A DNA stretch of 64,000 nucleotides from Nelumbo lutea (taxonomy: Eukaryota > Streptophyta > Magnoliopsida > Proteales > Nelumbonaceae). The stretch covers positions 57,221,655 to 57,285,654 of the forward strand of contig JAKGHH010000005.1 in assembly GCA_022828595.1 (NCBI GenBank), written 5' to 3'. This document shows positions 10,401 to 25,917 of this stretch, one piece after another (the first letter of the stretch is position 1; the number at the start of each line of letters is the position of its first letter). The translations under genes and the position numbers were made by a program. The notes below the pieces were generated by a model that saw only the letters and a list, made by a program, of their open reading frames with translations, was not told the DNA's origin and did not search any database.

Positions 10401-13400
10401 CTAATCCAGTGGTAGGTTCATCCAAAAAGACAACCTATAGAGGTAAAAAATGTTACATGATAGATGATCAATTAGAAACTAAATGTACAAGTTTTATAAA
10501 TAGCAACTTTCATTAATTATTGCAATATTAGTGGGTATAGGGGGCGTCATAAGGAATGAGGAGGGAATATAATTGCATTGTTTTCAGGCCTGGTTGGTCT
10601 AGGGGATTCCATCTTTTCTGAGTTCCAAGAAGTTCTGCAGAGGGTGCAGCTTGCAAAATAGCTAAATGTGGATAAATTGATAGTTGAGGGGGATTCCAAG
10701 CTGGTAGTTGGGTGGCTAAAAGGCCAGAATCAGTTATTTGGACCTACAAGGAAGCTGTGAAGAAGTTCAAATGGCTAACCTCTAATATGATTATAATAAT
10801 TCAGTGGCCAAGAAGGTTGGCTAATGGCTTAGCAGATTCTTTAGCTAAGCAAGGGATTTTTAGGGAATCTATCTTTTGGACCCAATTGTAAATTGTTTTG
10901 TACCTGAGGCTGCATCTCGTGCCTCCTCTTGGGATGCCTTTCTGTACACTTTTTGGTTAATTCTTAATATTATCTTTCTTTTCCTATCAAAAACGTTATT
11001 ACAATATTAGGATATGAGCACACATGCAGAACAAAGAGACTACCAACAAGATCTCCAAGTAAGAAAAATTAAACTGATTAGGTTGGAAGATCACTATTGT
11101 CTAGTCCCTAGGCCTATTTTTTCTTAAATGAGCTTTAGGTAATCTTCTTGCAAGCATGCCGTCTTGTCCTGATATTATGTTATATGCTATAACTAACAGC
11201 CTATAAATAGTTAAGATGATCGAATTACTCAATTGTGTCCATACATACTCGTGTATATCTTATGAGAGAAATAGCAAGACTGAGCCTTCGTTTCATGCCT
11301 CCACTATATCTACCAACAAGCTGGTCACCTAAGTTACCTTCACAGAGATTCAAGCTTCTTAATGATTTATCGACTACCTGTAACACCCAAAATGCAGAAC
11401 TGACTTATTTGTTTCTATGTCTCCAATCTGCAATATGATCTGAAATCAAGTTCTATATAAGCCATCTTACTTGGTGCAAGGCTTTGCCTTTTAAGTTTCT
11501 TAGCCTACCATAGAACAAAAGGTGCTCCCTTCCAGTTAAAGTCTCCCAAAGCAAGCTGCATTAAATGCTAAAATTAAAGAAAATAGGAAGAGATAAATAA
11601 AAATACTTCATTTCCATATATCATGATTGATTGCAACTAGAGATTAATATAGTTGATCAAATTTTGAATAGTCAAAACTTAAATTACAGGTAAATTAAAT
11701 TAAATTTATTTTTCCAGTACAACTGTATCATGAATACCTCAAGAAAAACATAGATATCAAAAGGTGAATAAAAATTGAGAATCTACTCGCCAACTCAAGA
11801 AGATCAATCCTGTAAAATGTCTTGATATCCACTCTTGTTTAGCATTGTTCCTCAAAAGAATTTCAGACTTTTAGAATTTCTTTTTTAAAACCTTGGCAGA
11901 CCTAAAAGAATCTGAGGAATTTGCATACTCCCATTCCAAAACATCTTAGATATTTTTGTACATACCTATTTCGCATAAGGATGAGTTTCAACATTTTCAT
12001 GTTTTCCATAGAAAATCAAGGTCGTCGATAACTTTATGTGTCTTTTTTTGAGGAACAATAACTTTGTGTCTTAAAAAAAAAAAAAAAATTGTATCTTTCA
12101 GAAAACCTCTCACAAATTTTAGATTGTAAAACCAATCATAAATACTGTATTAAACAAACTTAGCATAGTAGACTAGTGATTCATATGTTAAAAAAGGGAA
12201 AGAAACCATGGAAGATGAAATTTAGTTTATTAAGATTCTACAGTGTAAGAGAACAGACATGTGAAGTGCCACAGACCCGGTTTAGTGCATCCTGAGTTGA
12301 AACTGAGTCAGCCCAGTCCAATGGCCAACCCAAGTCACGAAGCAGTAATTCAGAACAAATTATAGGAGCAGTGTAAGGATAAACTAGTGGATGACAGCTG
12401 GCCATCCATGATGAGTTGGCAAAATTACTATAAGGTTCCAAAACAAACTCTTAAAAGAAAGAAGATATATATAGGTGGAGACCCATATCCAAGGGGGGAT
12501 CTAAGACCCAATTCCTCTCTCCCTCTCTCTCTCATCACTGACATTATGCAGGGACCATGGTGATCTGATCCCTCTCCAGAGGGCATGTAATGTAGTGCAG
12601 CCCCTCCAGGGGTCCAGCCACTTCTTCACTCCACTGGTTCTGACCATTGTCCCTCAGATCTTCGGAGCCAACCATCTCTCCCACATCCATGGTCAAACAC
12701 ACAGTGGTATTCATAGTTTTTGTGTGATAAGGAGATTGGTAAATTTGAGTTTTTGAAAGTTATTTTAGTAGTCGATCAAGACTACAGTCAGTCGTGGATT
12801 CCAAAGGATTTCAGATTGAGAAAAGTAGAAGGAAAGATGGAGAAGAAGAAGAAGAAGAAGAAGAAGAAGAAAGCAGAAGTACACAAGGGTTTTGAAAAGG
12901 AGGGACAGACCGAATGAATCTGCTGCTGCCACTCTCTCAATATTTATATGTTATGTTCACTAATTGTAGGAAAGGGCAGAATTGCCCTTAATGCTTACAT
13001 TGCAAATAAAACAATAATAAACTGAAATAACAAGCTGTCTAAAATAACTACCAACTAACACTGACATAACTAACAAAGATTACATGTGCTGTCATAACAC
13101 AGTGGGGACCACAGCCGTGGGGCCCACATTAGTGTTCTCTACAATTTTCTAGCTTTTTTGTATATCATAGAAATAATTAGTCTGAGGAGGGTGGGCCTTG
13201 GTGCAACGGTTCTTTTGCAACCTGGGTGACCAGGGTTCAAATCTTGGAAACAGCCTCTTTGTACGTGCAGAGATAAGGCTGCATACATCTATCCCTCCCC
13301 AGACCCTACATTAGCGCGATTGTCGTGCACTGTGCTGCCATTTTTAAATAGATAGTCATATTAAGGTTCAAAAGAATTTAATATCCATCAAAAAAGAAAT

Positions 13401-16283
13401 TAAGGAGTTATATAAAGAGATTTTAAAATTTTGAAAAGTTGAAGTTGCAAACACATCAATTTTCTTGCAGATTATTTTTTCAGGGATCAAAACTGATCTG
13501 TTTTACCTGATTTGTGTGCCATTATCATCCAGTAAGACTAAGATCTCGTCAATCCCACATGTTTTCAGAGACTTATGGTCATTTTACTGATAGGATGCCA
13601 ATTGTTATGGGATTTATCCAATTTTCTAGGTCTACATTGGAGTTGCTTTTCATTGGTTTAGTTTTAGTGGGATTCTTAGTGGGCATTTGTAGCTTTTTTA
13701 AAGGTTAGAGTGCATATTTGAGTGTTGATTTATCTTAGTTATGAAGCAGTTAGGAATCATTTCTGAACAGTCTCCTAGTAAAATTGCATTTTATAAAGGG
13801 AAATTTGAGCCCTTATGTGGAGCCTATAAATAGAGTCATGATTAAAACTTTAGAGGTGATTTAATGAATAAAAATTCTTTCTTTTCTTTCCTCTCTCTCC
13901 TCTTTCAAGGTTTGATCTTTCTTCTGTTTCTCTTCTCTATTTTCTTCTATTTTTTAATCTGAAACTCTTTGATTTGACTTTTCTTTCTACCATACCAGGT
14001 TTCAATTCTTTCTCTACTCTCCATGTATACCTTTGTTGGACTACTCTCCTTCCCATCCTACTAGATCAACAGCTGATCAAAAAGTGCAAATTAGTATTTA
14101 TTAGTTTTTCATCAAACTAAAAAACTACAGGAAACTGCACTCTTTTCAAATGCAACTACTATCGTAACAAGTTAATGATCAGATCTCAAGATTCTATTTC
14201 TCCTGTGACAATGCAGAATCTTTGTGAAGTAGTTTTCTAGATAAAATTAGATTTATTTCAAGTCCTTTAATTGGGATTTTCTCTATTAGAAAGATTTTCC
14301 AATATCTGCCAAATAACAATTTTATTGTTTTTTGTTTAAAATGGACTTTTGGTGAATTTTAGAGGAAGAAGACAGGAAGAAATTACTTGAATGTTATTAA
14401 ATGATTTTCCCAATTAGATGCTGTCCATGGATTAGGTATTTCCATAAATTTTGCTAAGAAGGTTACCAAAATAGATATTGAATTAAGATATATTCTGATA
14501 ACTGTGGACATAAAACCCAGTTATCAGGTTTTGTATAAATGATAGCTATACTATTCAATCAACCTTGAATAGAATTTTCAGACGCATGGGAAGGCAGATA
14601 AAAAGCTTTCAAATGCCTATCACTACCACAAGTAGGAATTCCAAGGCCACCAATCTAAACTCATCTGCATGTGACATGCCTCCACTAATCAGTTATAAGG
14701 AATCTTAGAACTAGGTGGCAAGACCTATTTCTAGCCAAAGAAGTTTGTAGAGTCCACTTTTTTTTTCTTTGTTAAGTGGAGTATAAAATTGTATCAAATA
14801 AAGAAAAGAACCCCCAAAATGCACAAGCTATAACTTTTTCATAAAGGTGAATGAAATGTCCCAAATTTCAGACTAAATATCAGAATTATTACTATTCTAC
14901 CTCCACATTGCTCAAACTCGCTGCAACTTCAACAATAAACCTAGCTTACTTCTGCCTTTAGATTAAACCATCACTTTATCACATTTAAATATATATACAC
15001 CCTCTTAGTTTCTCAATTTAACATATCAGGAATCTGAGACAGAACTTCTCAAAGCAAGTGTAAGAAGTGGGAAGCAACCCTGGCACTCCAGATTTCTCAT
15101 ACCCTAGAACAAGAGGCTTTTTCTTTTACTCAAACTCCCCCAAGGTAAGCTACATTAAATGCTTAAGTTAGGGAAACTATAAGAAAGAAAATGTAATCAC
15201 ATAAATCAATAAAGAAATCTTAAGGTAGAAAGTTAATGAAACAATCAACATTAAATTGTGAATTATGTATAGATTTCTGTTGGTAATAAGCATATTAATG
15301 AAGTTGGTCAAATTGCGAGAGGCAAATTTTGATGCAGAAAATTTATCAATTATAAAAGGAAAAAAAAAAAGAAACTCCATTTAGAAATTCATATGGTTAG
15401 TTAAGCAGTTGGAGTTTAAATCTCAGAAATCCGTTGGGAATTCAAGGGTGTTTATTAAACATAATTCTGTATTATGAAAACTGAAACCATTAAAGAATTA
15501 AAAACTTCATATATATTTTCACTAAGATAAAAAAACATTAGATTTAAAAAATAAATAAAAGAAATTACCTAAGCTTTTCATTTTGCATTCCTTTTAGATC
15601 TTGCTAGATTTTCTTAACATATCTAAGATTTCCGCAAGAAGATAAAAAAAAAAAAATTATGAAGGGAAATAGACCAAACATCATTAGGATTCTCCTCCGG
15701 CTTTTTCCTCAGGATTTATCCATATCCATATTTATTCAACACATCCCAATTTTCCTTCAATATGATTCAGATTTAACGTAAAGGAAAAGTTCAGAAGTTA
15801 CATGAGAGGAGATCATACTCCTGCTGTGGACAAATCGATATTCTTGTGTAAATATGATCCATATTTGATACAATGTCCATATAATCGATGAATGCAGTAC
15901 CAGATGTTGGGGGTAGAAAACCAGTCACCTGCGAGGCACATGGACCACAAATTGGTTTCATATATGTGCATAGAAGCAAATACCAAGGAAAAATACAGAG
16001 AATGCGAATCATAGATAAAATGCCACATCATATGAATTTTGAATGCATGTTTAGGATTGTAAAACGGCATGGAGGTACTGACCATATTAATAAAAGTGGT
16101 CTTTCCAGAACCACTAGGGCCAAGCATACCAAAGCATTCCCCTTGGGGTACAGCAAGAGATAGACTTTGGACTGCATGCCTCCTAGAGTTTCCATCTTGT
16201 CCAAGGTAAACTTTCTTTAAGTTATGGCAAAAGATTGGATAACTTCCATTTGGTTCCTTCATTAGTTGTTGAACTTTATATCT
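7450..16283 (-). CDS. ABC transporter exons 12-18: nucleotide-binding domain and C-terminus (residues 620-960)
   Basis: Exon 12 carries Walker A, GPSGSGKT (residues about 674-681). Exon 13 has the Q-loop region (ICPQQD). Exon 14 is [18 protein letters not shown]. Exon 15 has the signature [10 protein letters not shown] (about 775). Exon 16 has Walker [14 protein letters not shown] (795-807). Exon 17 has the H-loop THSMEEAE (His 831). Exon 18 gives the C-terminal regulatory part ([26 protein letters not shown]). All ATPase residues are present. Exons 13 and 14 are separated by a 4.3-kb intron holding a dead copy of exon 14. Confidence 0.9.
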
Positions 16284-16837
16284 CTGCAAAGGAAGGAAGA
16301 AAAATGGTATATTCAAATGTAAGACCAGATTTGTTGTCAATCCTATTTCCTGGTTATTACAGATAAGCTTTGAACATCTGTGGTGAACCAAGGACATATC
16401 AGAAGAAATAAACTTGTCTCTCTAAAATTCTATAACAAATAAGAATGTAATAGCCTATCATGACCCATGAAATAGACCAGAAGTTGTTTAATTTCATTAA
16501 CCAAAACATACATTTAGGATAAGGATTTGCTGAGCTATAAAACATTATCTGTCAAGTTTCATGACAGATAAAAGATCTTTCGATTAAACTTAACTGTCCA
16601 ATTGAGTCTTGTGCTTTTCGGCAGTCAGTGTCTTAATGGAATATGTAAAAGTTAAATTCATCATATGGAGAAATCATCAAATTAAAATTGATGTGTTCAC
16701 TTCAATAAAATATGTTTATCACATAGTCAATGACCCAGATCACTAAGCATGTGCACCAAGTTTATAGCGAATGATACAGGAAATTAGGTCAATTGACTAG
16801 GGTGATCATTCTTATCCCAGCCCAGTCCAAGCCCAGC

Positions 16838-16874
<37 letters not shown>

Positions 16875-19800
16875 CCATGCATGCATGTATTATATTATAT
16901 ATTACATATAATTTATATGTAAGTTTGTAGGCCCAGACCAGCCCATAACCAGCACTCAAAATTGCCTCTAAATGAAATGTCAAAGTGTGCCCTCAGTCTT
17001 GCTACAATAGATTTTACCTCTTCAGAGATGTCAGGACTCTCTAAATCAACAAATATAGTTGATCTCTCTCTGAAGCTTGGAAATGTAGGCAGTTGTTTAT
17101 CCCTCTTCCAGAAGGTCCCCAAGAAAAATAGAGGATGTCTGGTTATTCCATTTCCTGAAGAAATAACTTGATTCATGTAGTATGATACAGCAAGCAAGAG
17201 TAACCATTCCAGAGCCATAATGATCAAAGTTCCCCGAATGCCATCCTTTTGGTCACTCAGATCTTCCCACTTCATGCCAAAAGTTCCTAGATTATGTCCT
17301 GCTAAGGCAGACTGTGAAAGTTCATATAGCCCCCGGTACAAAGAAAATCCAGGCATCAGCTCCATAAACATCAGCCGCCACCCTAAAGAATAGCAATCTT
17401 GTGGTTTAATAAAATCTTTAAGAAGTTTAAAATTCAAATGTATCATCTCACAGATAGCCCTTGGGTTCTTACTTGAGAAGGTTGTGTCTTCAATATAAAA
17501 ATTGAAAAGGAAAGCACCCAGAAGTCCAGATCCAAAGACATAAATATATCCTGCAACTGCATAGTAGGCACCTAGTTTAGAAAGCTACTCAGGGTGAAAC
17601 AGTGCTGATGATGCTGGCCACATTTCAAGCTGTACATTCAACCAAAGTACTCCTTGATCATGGACCATTGCTAGTTCATCTAGGAAAATCCCCAGAGACC
17701 ACTTGGGATCGTCTAATTTCCCCTAGTATCATGGAATTCTATAGTGGATACCTTGAGGAAGCCTATACTTTTGTCTTCAGTCCAAATTTAAATGCAGACA
17801 GGATAGTTAAAACCCTTCACTGGGTTTTCAACTAACCTGACTTCTGTGATCCCTTCAGAAGATTCCCTAACATTAATGTCTCAGCACATATGTGTATTGT
17901 ATGGAATTAAGGAAGTGTTGGTAAAAAATATTATTTCAATTATTTCAAGCCTTACAAAACCAACACCCATAAAGAATAAAAACAAAAGAATAGTGAAAAG
18001 GTATGGTATACCTCTTGCAGTTTCAGCTTCCGAGAAAAATGCTGCTGCTAGAAAAGCAAGTACAATTTGTAACTTCAAATAAAGTAAATAGAATACAAAC
18101 TGGATAGAAAAACTATTCAACCGGAAAATCTCCAAACCTGTGAGAAAGCAAACACAATAAGAGATTTGGAAACAAAGTATAACCCTAGGTCAGTTGTAGT
18201 TTATTACTTGAAAGCAAAGCCTACCTACAATGGATCCAATAATGGCAAACCAAGTCATATAAATGAATGATATGACTAAAAAATACCCATAAGTAATCAG
18301 CCAGTAAGGACCATCTCTAAGTCCATGCAGTTTCATCATGATTGTCAGCTTGTGCTGCTTTTCATAAACTAAAGACGTCAAAAAAACCTACACAATTCCA
18401 CAAGATAGTCAAACCAATATGGAATCATAATGAACACACAGTAAAGCAAAGTACACAGATCAGAAATAAATTTCTCAGTTTAGTGAATGAAAATAGAGGC
18501 TGAACTATAGGAATATACTACCCCAAATATAGTATTCAAAAAATCCTAATGACAAAATAAATCATCCCTTCTTCCAGCAACACAGAAATCGAACCGAAAA
18601 AAATGTAGTTCCTAACCATCTTCCCATCTGGAAGAATAATCAGAGAGATCTCATCTCACTACCTTACACTAATTTTAATTTAAATGAAAATTAAAGTGAT
18701 GGCTATACAAACATTTTCTTTGACAAGGGAGGATACAATTTCAATCACTGACGTTTCTTTTAAATTAACCAAACTCAATCATAGACCATCATTAATGTGT
18801 TCTCAAATAGATTTAAAGGCCAAAGAAAGATTGAATCGCCCAAATATCAAGCAAAACAGATGTATAAAACCATTCTTCTTTGGGGAAACACAGAAAAAAT
18901 TTTAACACATTCTTAAACAAGCCAAGAGTGAAAAAACAAGTAGAGGCATACAGGGAATAGCAACTGGATGACCCATGCAAAGAGAAGTGGAGACAGAGCA
19001 GAAGACAGATCAAGCCTCATCCTTGTCCCTGGCTTTGGCATTTCTTTCACAAATTCAAGAAAAACATGCAATTGATCATCTCTGAAATTTCGAAGGAATG
19101 CATTTGAAATCTGCATGAAAAAGAAAAGAGAAAAGAAAAGGATCTTTCACTGAAAGGACTATTTCATACAGTCAGGAGAGGTAATATAGGTTGTATAGAA
19201 ACAATAGATGAAGCAAATGGTAAGAATAGCATTATGATGAATTCCTGAAGCAACCAATATGCACACATAATGGCTATACATTACATGCTCTATGGAACTG
19301 GAAAAAAGTAAACACATAAACAAGGAAATCTAACATGTACATCTAAAACAATAGGAATTCCTTATCAGATCATCACAACATCAAATTGAAATGCATGATT
19401 GGGATGTATTTGTGCATATTTTAAAAGTGGAAAGGTGACACTGGGTTTCATTTATAAGGAAAATTATCAAAGATAAATCCTAGACAAATGGGTTGGTCAA
19501 ACTCATTTTTAAATATGGTGTCTTCAATACCATGTATCGGCTGCATCATGTTGTGCCCAGTGAATTGTCAATTTTGGCTTTAAACACTGGACCTAGAAGG
19601 CTAGAAGATGTAATATAGATCCATGGTGCCCAAGGCTTAAGACAGGTCTAACCAACCAGCAATTATAGCATTATTATTTATAAAAACTCTTTAGTTCAAA
19701 AGCCAACTAAAACATTTCAAAAGTTGTATCATAACCATGTTAAATCTACCAAAGTGTGGAAGCCAAACAATTGATATGTCCATTCCTTGAATTTCAATTG

Positions 19801-22800
19801 AGGAATGGTAATGGTACAGTTCCTTTTCTAAGTTCCTGATTCGTCATTCTATGCTAATTCACTCCAACTAATTTCTCTACACTTTTCCCAAATTGTTGAG
19901 CAATTCATCTAGAAATTAATTTAGTATACTTCATCATCACCTAAAAAATTGTTTACTTTTCAGTAATAAATGAAACTGAATAAACAATATCACCAAATTA
20001 ATATAACTTCTGTCATAGTTTGGTAAGCAGTGTTGCATGGACTCTCCTAAATGGACAACGTGTCATGTCAGACACATGTCAGAGTCTGACACTGCACAGA
20101 TTCTTGAGGGCACTTCTACATAACATTTCCATTTTTTATTTCCTAGCTTATTTGACATGAATGAACAGCTAATCTACAAGATGAATCTATTTTTGGTATT
20201 AAATGTCAATTAGTAACAAAAGCAATCTAGGTATATAATGTTAGAATTCAAAAAAAAAAGAATTATTTTAATAGTATATATGTTTTCCATAGATGTGTCT
20301 TCAAGTCCATGTTTTCTCATCTTTCTGAGTCAGACTCTTAGGAATATGTCAGATTCTGAGCCCCATGTCCTTGTTCATGCAACACTGTTGGTAAGTATTC
20401 TGCTACATGTGAAGGTCTTATTTAAGAATGACTAAATAAAAGACAGGATGATGGCAATGATGATGATGATACCTCGCTTTATAAGATTTGAATTTCTGAA
20501 CATACTAAGCTTTTCCGTGAGATCTTACTTTCCTCACTTTTTGGTTGGATTTTCTGGAACATCTTTTTTCTTGTTAAGCTATAAGTGGAAACCAACTGTT
20601 TCTTGTTTTAATTTAAATTTCAAACATAAAATTGAACAAATAAGAAAATTTAAGGATTGGACATGTTGCTTCAATTAATTTTTTAAATATCCTTCACACA
20701 TACTACTATTCATGTGGTATATATTATTAAGGAATATGTAAATGTATGGTATTAGTAGCAGATATAATAGAATTAATCAACGAATTCTTTATTTGGTTTT
20801 AAGGCAATATTTAGATAATAAGTGACGTAATGAGCAATCTTCATATTGAAGTTAGACCTCATTGATTAAATTTTCAGCACAAGGATAGATTTCATAAAAT
20901 ACTGAAACTAGAGAAGGAAGGAATTCCCCAATATTAGTTATGTAATTACAGAAGACATGATACCAAGCAGGAAATAGCTTGTTGGCTTTATAATATTTTT
21001 CAGATCAGGAAAACGCACTTCAAAGCATAATCAATTAATAAAGATCCAAAAATTAAAGGCATACCATGTTCAGAGCTCGATGTATCCGCAGCAAGCGTGG
21101 AACTGTAACCAGATTGTTATATGTGGAATTGTACCAAAATCTGACATTATAGTTAACCTTACTTGTGTTCAAGAAATCATAAGCTGCATAAAACAACAAA
21201 GTATTCAGAGAACTAAGTCCTAGATCCTAATCTTAAAACATAGCATGCACTGGTTAAACATAATTTCAAACACACCCCCAAGGATTTCATGGATTTCTTT
21301 TGCTGAATTTCCACCCCGATAGCCTTGAAATAGTTCTCTGTTGATAACTGATGAGTTCTTCCTCCACAAGTACAAACTTTCAACACAGTCAATATCTATG
21401 ATCAAAAAAAATATGGGGCACTGTAAGTACTGTTACAAAAGTGCTGCTAAAACTAATATGCCTCTCTTGTCAAAACAATTTAGGTAAAGTCTATATACCA
21501 TGATGGAATGTTGCACTGCCTACAGTCATAGGGATAGTGTAGCTGAAGTTCCCTGGGCAATGAGGTAGAATAATATTTATTGAAGAGTTGCCCAAAAAGG
21601 CTCGTTCCACAAAGTTGGTAGTCCCAGGCTTGCTGCTCGTTCCCTAAGAATTTATATCAAGAAAGAAATAAATATATGCATCTTCTGTGCCAACACATGA
21701 AACTTGAAACATATACAGGTTAAACAAAGAAGTAACGTTATTGTTGCTAGCATAGAAAGGATGATACAATGTATGAGAGTGAAGCCAAGTCCAAAGCATT
21801 TGTTGATTCTTCTGGAAAAGCATCTTGTTCGACCCTCTTGACCAGACCTGCAACACTTGAAGAATTATGGTTCTCCTAATATAAAAACAAAGAAACTCTC
21901 TTGTGGAAACCTTGATTTCTAGAGAAGGTAGGACCTTTTACCTTCTCCACTCCTCTGTACATGGATAAACTGTTAGCAATTCACCTAAAATTCATGAATT
22001 ATTCAGGAAAACATATAATAAACTAATAATTTGGCCCCTGAAAGTATGAAACATGCTGAATTTTTCATCCTGATTTTTTATACTAAAATGTACTAAACAC
22101 ATACACATATTTTACCATTTGTTTGACGTATATTCTATTGCTTTTTTTGTTTTACCAAATCCTTTATTTCTGAAAACAAATTAAACTCATTCTTTTGTGA
22201 AGAAAATTTTTGCCATATGCTGATTGCTAACAATGCACGAATTGGCAGGCATCCACCAGGAACAAGTTCACCATTTAATGGTTCCAAAATGAATTCATGT
22301 TATAAGATGAGCAAGGAAATCAAGTCCAGTTAACATACTCTCTGCAACACTTCTGTTTTGTGCAGTGAAGATTGAAGTCACTGGGCAAGAATGTGTTTTC
22401 AAGCAAGAATTATCCCATAAGCCTCTGAATGAGTGAGCATCTGTTTGGACAGCTCTGTAGGAAGAATCTGGCACTTGCAACAAGGCAGGCCATTTTTCTG
22501 GCCGTGGTATAGGACAAGCACTAGCTTGCTTGTAAGTTGAGTACTCCAATCCACAGACCATCTTACAGGTGCTATCATTTGTGGGAATGCACTTACATCC
22601 ACAACGATACCTTGGATTGTCTAGTTCAGAATTGATCACCAGTTGTAGTAAAACAATCAGCAAGCACAAGAACACCGGGAACATGATTAGAGTGCCATTC
22701 AATTTAATATTCCGTCTCTGCAAAAGCACAATATTTTCAATTGATCAGAAATAGAATAACTAGTCTATTGTGAGCTGTGACCTTGATGTTTAATATCAGT

Positions 22801-25800
22801 AAGCCATCATAATATGCATTCTAGCATGAGCTATCTTAAATTTGCATTCTAAAATGGAAAAAAAAAATACACAAGTAAATAAGTAACTAGGTTAAGTTAA
22901 TGAGTTGAGAAATGCATTGGACCTTTGAGAACCTTATGACCAGACCGTTGATACAAACCATGATATATCAATTATATTTCCACATCATTCACATTGAAGA
23001 AACACTTGTTCTATAATTTCCATCATGAGACCAATTCAAAATCATTACACAGTGTTATTGGAAGGTTGTTCTGATGAGTTGGACTTTCACAAGCATGTGT
23101 TATGTTGAAAAGGAGAGGGAGGGACTTTATTCTTGGCACACCACGATGCATGGGGGAGGGACTTCTTTTAAAAACTCGTTACTGGGGGGGGGGCAAATCG
23201 TTGTGGGATGTGAAATGTGGGGGGAGGGACGAATCAATGGGACAAAGGGCTGAATCTCAGTGGATCATGGCAGCAAGGCCACTCTGCCACTTACAATACC
23301 CCGTCACTTATAAACTAGAGAGGAAAATCTTCACTAGGACAAGCATAACTCTGTAAGATATGTTATAGCCATTATGAAGTACAGTTTAGTTAAAGATATT
23401 CCCAGTTGTTGGACTAAAATGGTTTTGCATTTAATTGTCTAATGCTGCATGGGAAACATACATATAGTAGCCGGATTTATTCTAGACGGCTAATACTTTC
23501 ACTTCTACGGATTATTATCTTTTCCGGGGCATTCATCACATTTCTGATGGTCTATCCTGCCAAACGAACCATTGAAGTACGTAGGGGACCATGTTTCTGC
23601 TCCGTATTCACACAGGTCCTCAGTGAGGCCGATGGTAAGACGGATACAGTCTTTCAACATGCTCGACATGTAAGTGCAATCAGAAGAGGATGAAAGCATC
23701 TTCAAATTAGTTCCTTCAGGAAACACATTATGTCATTATCATTCAAAACTACCCTAACATCCCCTATCGTTCATGACATCTAACAATGATTTGTTGTCAA
23801 ATAAATCACAAAATTGACATGTAAGCAGTGATAGCAAGGGCAACTAAATTGAAGTCGTTTTCAGTGCTGCAAGGGCGAGAAACACTAATCCAAACGACTA
23901 GTTTCAGATATTAAAGCCTAAATGCATATTCAGAAAATCAGTCTTTGTAACCATAGATTTGATTAATAGAATCGAACTTCCACATTGCGACAATCTTAAT
24001 TACCTACTTGCATTTATTCAATAAAATGATCGACGAGAACTCAAATTGAGGATTACTTGTCACTTGTAGTTTGGCTGCTCTTTCCTCTTCGTCTGCTCTT
24101 AAAATTAAAACTAGAAGTTTTGGCATCGATTGCCGCGAATAGCACGAAGCCATTTTTTAATGCTCCGTGTTTTTCCCTCTAACATACTTTTCACCACTAG
24201 TAGCATATATTAATGTGACATAAATAAAAGCATAGACACATGTCCATTATCATCGACAAGTATCATCTGTCATTCATTTATATTGTCACATCTCATTTAT
24301 ATGTCATTCATCTAACATTTGGATATCATTTGGCATTCATAATAGTGTTATGTGGCAGATATTTCATTTGAACACAATTAGTGATAATTATATGTCATGT
24401 GACATTCATATTATATATTATTAATTTACATTTAAATGTCATATAATATTTATATATGATGCCGTGTGATATACATACAAAATACGAAATACTATCAAAT
24501 AGAATCTAATGTTCTTTAGTTCATGAAAATAGTGGGTGTTCATAGTTTGATTTGGTACGATTTAGAGTAAATAAAATAGGGCCTGAGAATTTCTTGAGTC
24601 AAATCAAATTGTTTTAGAACGACTTATTATGGTTTCTAATACATTTGGGCCATTCTATTGGGTTAAATCCAATTAAAAAGCCTGAACCACATATATGCTT
24701 GTATGAATAATAAACGTTGTCTTTTAGTCACTACAAAATCATTAAATCATTATAATTGGTATACCATGTAAGCATTAATTTATTTATATTTTGAGGAATT
24801 CAGATTCAATCCTCATAAAATTTGTCCTCACACCGTCCTTACAACACTTGCAGCCTTGCATTGAGAACATGCCTCCATGGATGAAAAAATACAAATACAA
24901 AGATGTTCCAAATACATGACTGTAAGTATTGTGACTCTATTTTGAAAGTATTTCTTTTTAATAATTTATGAATTACGGTTTGATTTAATTGATAAAATTC
25001 AGGAAACCAAACCAAACTATAAATAACAGTTCGGTGGTTCAATTCAGTTTCACGGTTTGAACCATATAACGAACAGTTGAACACCCGTATCAAGAAATAC
25101 TGTTGAAACCTAGTTCCACTTCAGCCGTGCCCTAAATTATACGGCTCCTCTCGTAGCCAAGGAAAAGACGAAAACTAGTTTTATCATCTTGCATGGTTCC
25201 AAGTGGCCTCATTCTAAGACACCCTTACATAAAATACAGTTTTTATCCCATTGTAAGAGGTAGCTCCACTCTTTATTGCAATTCATCCCTTAACTCTGTT
25301 TATTTGTGGTGTAAATCCGAACTGGATATAAATTTTGTATTTGATTCAGTTTTTCATCCAATTCTTTGGACTTCTGCTTCATATAAAATGTGAACTTATT
25401 GTCTCATTTGCATTCATTACCAGCGCAAAATCTCATCCAGAAAGCTAAAGCAAAATTTGCAGCACTTTCTTTCTGCTTCAGATCTCTCTTATAAATTAGG
25501 AATTACATCATCTTGCTTCCTTCCATACTCCCAAACAAACAAACAAACCTCCTTTTAACTTCGTTCTCTCCCATATATACATGTTCATGGGCCGGGTAGC
25601 CTGATGACCCAGCCCACACCCCAGTCGGGTTTAGTCATGTAATTAGGCCCGCGGGTCTGACCTCGGGCCTAATACAATAAGCCCGAGTATGTTACGGGCC
25701 GAGCTCGGGATTTATTAAAAAAGTCTACCCTGAGCCCGGCCCGACCCGACTCAGCATTATATATTTTATAAAATACATAATATGTATTTTATAAAATTAT

Positions 25801-25857
25801 ATAAATAATATATATATTTATAATTTAATATAAATATTTTTTTATTTTTTCTTTATA

Positions 25858-25917
<60 letters not shown>

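Noticed and set aside
12236..12960. Possible Copia-type LTR with primer site (GTGGTATTCATAG near 12700)
   Set aside because: The primer-like word is imperfect, no partner LTR or target duplication was found, and no Copia protein is nearby.
13514..13708. 64-codon plus-strand frame
   Set aside because: It lies in an AT-rich intron of the ABC transporter on the opposite strand, with no recognisable domain.
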